Shown here piece after piece: positions 59,513 to 64,000 of a stretch of DNA of 64,000 nucleotides (within the stretch, counting starts at the first letter, position 1; each line of letters starts with the position of its first letter). Location of the stretch: positions 84,237-148,236 of the forward strand of contig NZ_FOKQ01000006.1 in NCBI RefSeq assembly GCF_900112155.1, read 5' to 3'. The stretch comes from Hominimerdicola alba (GTDB taxonomy: Bacteria > Bacillota > Clostridia > Oscillospirales > Ruminococcaceae). The position numbers and the translations under genes were made by a program. Below the pieces are notes generated by a model, which was given only the letters and a program-made list of their open reading frames with translations, was not told the origin of the DNA and searched no databases.

Positions 59513-61351
59513 TTATATCGCTACTTCAAATGTAGGCACTAATCTTCCGCTTACGCCCTCTGCTGCGGGTCTGTCTGCATCAGGGAGCCATGCATAGCGG
59601 ATCTTATCTGCGCTGTCGGCTGTGAAGTCCAGCAGCAGTCCGCCGCGGTTTTCCTTGACGTTAACAGACTGCCAGCCCTCGGGGGTATGTACCTCGAAGT
59701 ACTTGGTATCCTTATCGGTGAGCGTAACTTCCTCGCGGAAGCCGACCATTATACCGTCAGATGTGCGGCGTATCATTGTGGGGCTGACGGGCAGGGGATC
59801 GCCCTTGCCGTAGATAAGGCGCATTACGCAGTCGCAAAGTGCTGCTCCGACGCTTTCTTTATCTATGGGGTGGAGATCGTTGTTCTCGCCCATGCCAAGA
59901 GTTACTGCCATTGTAGTATCGGGGATATTGCAGCATTCAAGCTGTTTCTGGCGGATCTTTACCCAGCCTTCGCCGCCGGGAGTCCAGTTCGGCAGCTGAA
60001 CCGATACTACGGGTATCTTATAACCACAGCGTTCTCTGTAATACTCGACAAAGCGTCTGAAAAGTCCGTCGTAGATATCTGCGTTGCCGCAGTTAGTCTC
60101 ACCCTGATATATCAGCATACCTTTGAAAGGCAAGCGGTATGCGGGGGCTGTCATATAGGCGTAAACAGCCAGTTCCTTGGAGGGCAGGAATTCTACCGTG
60201 CCGCGGAGAGGAGCTTTTACTGCGGGGATGAAATCCCATTCGCCTTCAAGGTCGATTACGGTATCACCCAGCTTTACGCAGAAGCGCTTGCCCTCGGTGA
60301 AGCCACCGAAGCCGTTGTTTATATCCAGCCGTACAGCCACGCGGTTGGTGCCGTGCTTGAGGATCTTAGCGGGGATATCATAATATCTTGGGGGATAAAG
60401 GTAAGTCGTTTCGCCAACCTTTGCGCCGTTTATATAGGATATATCAGCATCTACCAGAGTGCCAAGTATCAGCATGGCATCGCTGAGGTCGGCGCTTGCG
60501 GGTATCTCAAACTCTTTCCAGAACCATATACGTCCGCAGAAACCGTTCATATCTGGGAGATCGTTGACCATGAACGGTACGGTGCATTTTTTGCTGTCGG
60601 CGTGGTATTTTCCGCTGACGATATCCTTGCCTATCTTATCGCGGCTTTCAACATAAGCCGACCATTCTTTCTCGATCTTTTCACCCTCAGCCAGAGTTTT
60701 CTCCATATAGCCATCAGCTGTGACGGTATCTGTGACGGGGTCAAGTTCGCGGAACTCACGGCAGACCTCTGCGGGGATACGGCCCTCGATAGCCGAACCG
60801 CCTGCTGATGTATTAACAAGACCGATGGGTACACCTATCTCAGCGAATAGCTTCTTTGCGAAGTGATAGCCTGCGGCGCTCATATTAAGCTCAGTGTCAT
60901 CGCAGGCGCGAATCCAGCTTCCGCCTGTGAAAGTTCCCGCTTCCTTGCCTGCTTCAAAACTAAGGGCGATCGGCACACGGTATTCACGGATAAGCTCTTC
61001 CTCGGGCACGGGCACATCACCCTTGAAAGGGTCATAGGTGCGGTTGAGGGGGAGCTCCATATTCGACTGTCCCGTGATATGGAAAACATCGCCGAAAAGT
61101 ACATCGCTTATGACCTGCATAACGTTGCCGCAGCGTATTTTTATGGTGTAGGGCAGACAGTCAGCCTTGCCCTCAGGGACCGCTATGCGCCATCTGCCGT
61201 CGGCGGCAATGCGCGAACGTCCGCATATCTTGTCATCTCGTTCAAGGGTGAGGGTCATTTCGCCCTCGCCGTCGCCTGTTATAAAATTCTCGACACCTCT
61301 CTGGAGTATCATTCCGTCTGAAAAGATGTCGTCAGCCTTAAAAACACTCAT
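59513..61351 (-). CDS. Sialate O-acetylesterase-type SGNH esterase
   Basis: ~612 aa. SASA-type esterase: N-terminal beta region, then FHITGQSNMELPL with the nucleophile Ser96, LVNTSAGGSAIEGR, LIYQGETNC and the late ENNDLHPIDK holding the Asp/His pair. An inserted jelly-roll lies around residues 250-400. No signal peptide, so intracellular. AGGAG lies 9 nt before the ATG at 61351 and overlaps the stop of the GH67 gene. Encoded with alpha-glucuronidase, it probably removes acetyl groups from imported xylo-oligosaccharides rather than from sialic acid. Confidence 0.9.
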   Translation of the reverse strand: MSVFKADDIFSDGMILQRGVENFITGDGEGEMTLTLERDDKICGRSRIAADGRWRIAVPEGKADCLPYTIKIRCGNVMQVISDVLFGDVFHITGQSNMELPLNRTYDPFKGDVPVPEEELIREYRVPIALSFEAGKEAGTFTGGSWIRACDDTELNMSAAGYHFAKKLFAEIGVPIGLVNTSAGGSAIEGRIPAEVCREFRELDPVTDTVTADGYMEKTLAEGEKIEKEWSAYVESRDKIGKDIVSGKYHADSKKCTVPFMVNDLPDMNGFCGRIWFWKEFEIPASADLSDAMLILGTLVDADISYINGAKVGETTYLYPPRYYDIPAKILKHGTNRVAVRLDINNGFGGFTEGKRFCVKLGDTVIDLEGEWDFIPAVKAPLRGTVEFLPSKELAVYAYMTAPAYRLPFKGMLIYQGETNCGNADIYDGLFRRFVEYYRERCGYKIPVVSVQLPNWTPGGEGWVKIRQKQLECCNIPDTTMAVTLGMGENNDLHPIDKESVGAALCDCVMRLIYGKGDPLPVSPTMIRRTSDGIMVGFREEVTLTDKDTKYFEVHTPEGWQSVNVKENRGGLLLDFTADSADKIRYAWLPDADRPAAEGVSGRLVPTFEVAI

Positions 61352-61362
61352 ATTCTTTACTC

Positions 61363-63312
61363 CTAATATATCTCTCGTCCGTTTTCGTCGTCGATTCCCG
61401 AAAGCCTGTGGAAGAAGCAGTTGATTATATCCCGCCATTCCTTAGCACATCTCAGCTGTTCGGCAAAGCGTTCACAGCCGTTTTTGAATGTGCGGTCATC
61501 TATTTTGCCTTCAAGCCCATGCCACAGTTCGGCAAAATGCTCTGCCTTGGCGTAGCCCTCGAAGTGGGTATCATATATGTGCTGTATCACGGTCTTTCCG
61601 CTGTGTAGCCTGTGAGTGTAGGGCACGCGGTGGAAGAACAGCAGGAGTTCATCCGGGCATTTGCTGATATCTCCGTAGACCTCTGCAAGTGCTGGGGCGT
61701 ACTGTTCACTGTATCCCGAACCCGAAGCGCTTCTGTCAACGCCAACGGCATCTCTGTCAGCACGGTTGTATGTGCCCCATCTGTCGAACTCATAACCCCA
61801 GGGGGACGGACCGTAATGGTCATTTGGGTGGCACATCCAGCCTATGCCCAGTGGGACGGTGTAATCTTCATAAGCTTGCTTTGAACCGAGAAGTATCTCC
61901 TTGACTGCCGCGGTGACTTTTTCATCATCACCGAAGGTCAGTCTTGTCCATTCTTCAGCTAACTCGTCACAGGTCAGGTTCTCATCAAAGAGAAGTCTGC
62001 CGTAGCCGTATAGGTTTGCGGCGGCAAGTTCACTGCCTGTCCAGCAGTAGCTGTCGCCTGTATTTGCCACAGCGGCAACTCCGCGAACTATCCTGCTGAC
62101 ACGGTCATCGGGGAGATCGTGGCAGGTGTGATGTTCCATTATTTCCTTGAACATGGGTATCAGCCAGCAAACGTGTTTCTGCTGACCTGTGTACTCCTGT
62201 GCAAGCTGGAACTCTATTATCATATTGGTATTTTTCATTGCACCGAAAAGGGGATGCACGGGTTCGCGTATCTGGAAATCAACAGGACCGTTTTTGGCCT
62301 GAAGATACACATTATCATCGAACTGACCGTCCAGGCCGATGAAGTTCTCATAGCTGGCACAAGCCCTGTCGGTCTTCTTGTCGCGCCAGTCCTGAGTGCA
62401 GTTGTACACGAAACAGCGCCAGATAACTATACCGCCGTAGGGCTTTATCGCCCTTGCCAGCATATTTGCACCGTCAGCATGAGTTCTGCCGTAAGCCATA
62501 GGTCCCGGCTCGCCCTCGGAATCGGCTTTTACAAGGAATCCGCCCAGATTTTTTATCTTGCCGAATACCAGTGCACAGGTGGTGTTCCACCATTCGATGA
62601 CATTTTCATCCAGCGGGTCGGCGGTGTCCAGTCCGCATATAGTTTTCGGTGCGGCAAAATCGGGGCATATAAAAAGCTTTATGCCGTATCGTGCGAAAAG
62701 TTCGCCCAGGTTTGCCAGACTTTCGGCAAACTCTATTGACAGCAGAAGCTTCGCTTTGCGGCGTACATTAACGTTATTTATGACTACGCCGTTTATGCCG
62801 ATGGAAGCCATCAGCCTTGCGTACATTACTGTGCGCTCGTTTATCTCAAGTTCTTCGTTGATAAAGAAAAATGACTTGCCCGAGTATCCGCGCTCGATAT
62901 CGCCGTCAGCTTCGTCCCAGTGGTTCAGCATACGTATGGGCTGAGAGGGCTTGCTGTGGGCAGTGAAGCTGCAGAATTTTCCCGAAAGGGCAGTCTGTCT
63001 TAAAAATGCAAAAACGCCGTACAGCAGACCTGTTTCACTGCCTGCGCATATCTCGGTGATGTTCTCGGAAGCCGCGATATCGTATTCTTCTTCGGCAAGT
63101 TCAGGGTGTATAGTCATTACGATAAGGTATGAATCATCATCGAACACCTCGGACTTCCAAACCACTATCGCCTCAGGCACCATGGAAGCCATAGCGATCT
63201 TCAGTTCTTCAAAGGCAGCAGAATCCTTCAGCGAATGGTCGCAGCTTATTATCACCCTGCGGCGCGTATCCGCCAGCTTTCTGTAATCGAGCCATAATTT
63301 TGAAAATCCCAT
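61363..63312 (-). CDS. aguA: GH67 alpha-glucuronidase
   Basis: 649 aa. Removes (4-O-methyl-)glucuronic acid from the non-reducing end of xylo-oligosaccharides. Retains the family catalytic residues: acid Glu268 in SEGEPGP, and Asp345 (NGPVDF) with Glu373 (QEYTG), 28 residues apart as in characterised members. Also MLNHWDEADGDIERGYSGKS and WEYG-type landmarks. No signal peptide, so cytoplasmic. First gene of the operon with the esterase. GGAGG precedes the ATG. Confidence 0.95.
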   Translation of the reverse strand: MGFSKLWLDYRKLADTRRRVIISCDHSLKDSAAFEELKIAMASMVPEAIVVWKSEVFDDDSYLIVMTIHPELAEEEYDIAASENITEICAGSETGLLYGVFAFLRQTALSGKFCSFTAHSKPSQPIRMLNHWDEADGDIERGYSGKSFFFINEELEINERTVMYARLMASIGINGVVINNVNVRRKAKLLLSIEFAESLANLGELFARYGIKLFICPDFAAPKTICGLDTADPLDENVIEWWNTTCALVFGKIKNLGGFLVKADSEGEPGPMAYGRTHADGANMLARAIKPYGGIVIWRCFVYNCTQDWRDKKTDRACASYENFIGLDGQFDDNVYLQAKNGPVDFQIREPVHPLFGAMKNTNMIIEFQLAQEYTGQQKHVCWLIPMFKEIMEHHTCHDLPDDRVSRIVRGVAAVANTGDSYCWTGSELAAANLYGYGRLLFDENLTCDELAEEWTRLTFGDDEKVTAAVKEILLGSKQAYEDYTVPLGIGWMCHPNDHYGPSPWGYEFDRWGTYNRADRDAVGVDRSASGSGYSEQYAPALAEVYGDISKCPDELLLFFHRVPYTHRLHSGKTVIQHIYDTHFEGYAKAEHFAELWHGLEGKIDDRTFKNGCERFAEQLRCAKEWRDIINCFFHRLSGIDDENGREIY

Positions 63313-63557
63313 TATCGTTGACCTCCGTAACTTACCCTGAATACTATGTTTACCCTATTATATTTCAAATACGGCGCATTTTGCTATCCATTTATTGCGA
63401 ACTTTCCGTCATAAATTGATAACATATATATAATGTCCGAAGGGCTCACGTATAGTGCATTGTTCAAAAGCACGATGATGCTCCGGAATATGCTATTTTG
63501 CCCAGTTTGGGCAGGTTCAGAAATGATAATATTACACGAGATGTTTTAATAATAATA

Positions 63558-63586
63558 TTGAAAAATGGCTTCGGATGTGTTATAAT
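63558..63586 (+). promoter_or_regulatory. Rightward promoter upstream of IS110-type element
   Basis: TTGAAA (63558-63563), 17-nt spacer, TATAAT (63581-63586). It may have served a gene displaced by the insertion sequence, divergent from aguA. Confidence 0.65.
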
Positions 63587-63706
63587 ATAATATTGTAAGA
63601 ATTAGTTTTTTTAGGACGCTGAGAAGCGTTCGATCGGGTTGGAAAAACTGGATATATCGAAATGGAGCTTCCTGTAACCAAACAAATCAAGGGGTTGCAA
63701 AAAAGA

Positions 63707-63772
63707 ACACCTCAGTGTAGAATGTAAATACTGACGATGCGAAAGTTAGTAATACAAACTACAGAAAGGTGT
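63707..63772 (+). promoter_or_regulatory. Long hairpin covering the transposase ribosome binding site
   Basis: ACACCT/AGGTGT (63707-63712, 63767-63772), TGTAG/CTACA, TGTA/TACA and ACTGAC/GTTAGT stack into one stem. The right arm holds AAAGGTG, the Shine-Dalgarno of the transposase, 8 nt before the ATG. Confidence 0.6.
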
Positions 63773-63779
63773 CCTCTAT

Positions 63780-64000
63780 ATGTATTATACACAAAATGAA
63801 AAGATTTTGCAAGTAGGAGAAGAAAAAATAATTGTCGGGATCGATGTAGGCAGCGAAAAGCACTATGCCAGAGCATTTGACTGGAGAGGGATGGAGTATT
63901 CAAAGAAGGCCTATGTGTTCACAAATGACGCAGAAGGATTCGCAGGCTTTTTTGAATGGATCACCGGGATCATGGAAAAGAGCGGAAAAGAAACCGTTAT
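63780..64000 (+). CDS. IS110-family transposase (3' partial)
   Basis: 73 codons visible, running off the window edge. The N-terminus IIVGIDVGSEKHYARAFDW is the start of the DEDD (RuvC-like) recombinase domain of IS110 transposases, with the first catalytic Asp. It continues NDAEGFAGFFEWI. AAAGGTG precedes the ATG. IS110 elements use a bridge RNA from the non-coding end, and the upstream ~100 bp may belong to that end. The element boundaries cannot be fixed here. Confidence 0.85.
   Translation, partial: MYYTQNEKILQVGEEKIIVGIDVGSEKHYARAFDWRGMEYSKKAYVFTNDAEGFAGFFEWITGIMEKSGKETV

Overview
The window looks like a chromosomal piece of a rumen or gut Ruminococcus (Bacillota, Oscillospiraceae, closest in style to R. 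albus). Pointers are type I dockerin repeats on two secreted proteins, a very large surface adhesin with an NPNTG-type sorting signal, an intracellular GH67 alpha-glucuronidase next to an SGNH esterase, a CE2-type esterase lipoprotein, AGGAGG-type ribosome binding sites, and many consensus TTGACA-17-TATAAT promoters. No database search was possible. Family names rest on motifs visible in the translations.

Layout. 1-6.9 kb: 3' end of an anchored carbohydrate-binding-like surface protein, several lipoproteins with Ser/Thr/Glu linkers, and a leftward nnr-acpS-membrane protein operon. 7-13.3 kb: a CpsC/CpsD (Wzz/BY-kinase) pair, an acyl-ACP thioesterase, an Rrf2 regulator with three cysteines, an alpha/beta hydrolase, YbaK and a cytidylate-kinase-like protein. 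13.3-14.3 kb is AT-rich and apparently non-coding. 14.3-22.3 kb: a deaminase-fold protein paired with a Cache-like/degenerate GGDEF receptor, an MBL-fold hydrolase, an ECF S component, purine nucleoside phosphorylase, a WYL regulator and a sigma-region-4-like protein. 22.6-25.4 kb: the decarboxylase-darA-holB block. 25.4-30.7 kb: an LRR lipoprotein, a strongly folded non-coding stretch, phenylacetate-CoA ligase, and CE2 and CE4 lipoproteins. 30.7-39.4 kb: rimM-trmD, HPr, a CdaR/PucR regulator, then ftsE-ftsX and two paralogous M23 hydrolases. 39.7-43.8 kb: ilvB, an unknown gene, ilvN and ilvC. 43.9-55 kb: dockerin proteins, a PP2C phosphatase, a zinc-ribbon membrane protein and the 1884-residue adhesin. 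55.4-64 kb: metY, a MITE-like palindrome, ruvX, membrane proteins, the esterase/GH67 operon, and the 5' end of an IS110-type transposase cut by the window edge.

How the genes work together. FtsEX plus two coiled-coil M23 hydrolases make a division-linked cell-wall module. IlvB, IlvN and IlvC cover the first two steps of branched-chain amino acid synthesis. The Rrf2 promoter and the metY promoter share a 13-nt element, which suggests one sulfur or Fe-S regulon. The dockerin, sorting-signal and lipobox proteins are the cell-surface face of a fibre degrader. GH67 and its neighbouring esterase would finish decorated xylo-oligosaccharides in the cytoplasm.

Most unusual points: the shared Rrf2/metY operator-like element, a multi-helix non-coding region before paaK, the deaminase-fold/degenerate-GGDEF pair, an in-frame transmembrane tail beyond the stop codon of the CE2 gene, and a hairpin that hides the ribosome binding site of the IS110-type transposase.
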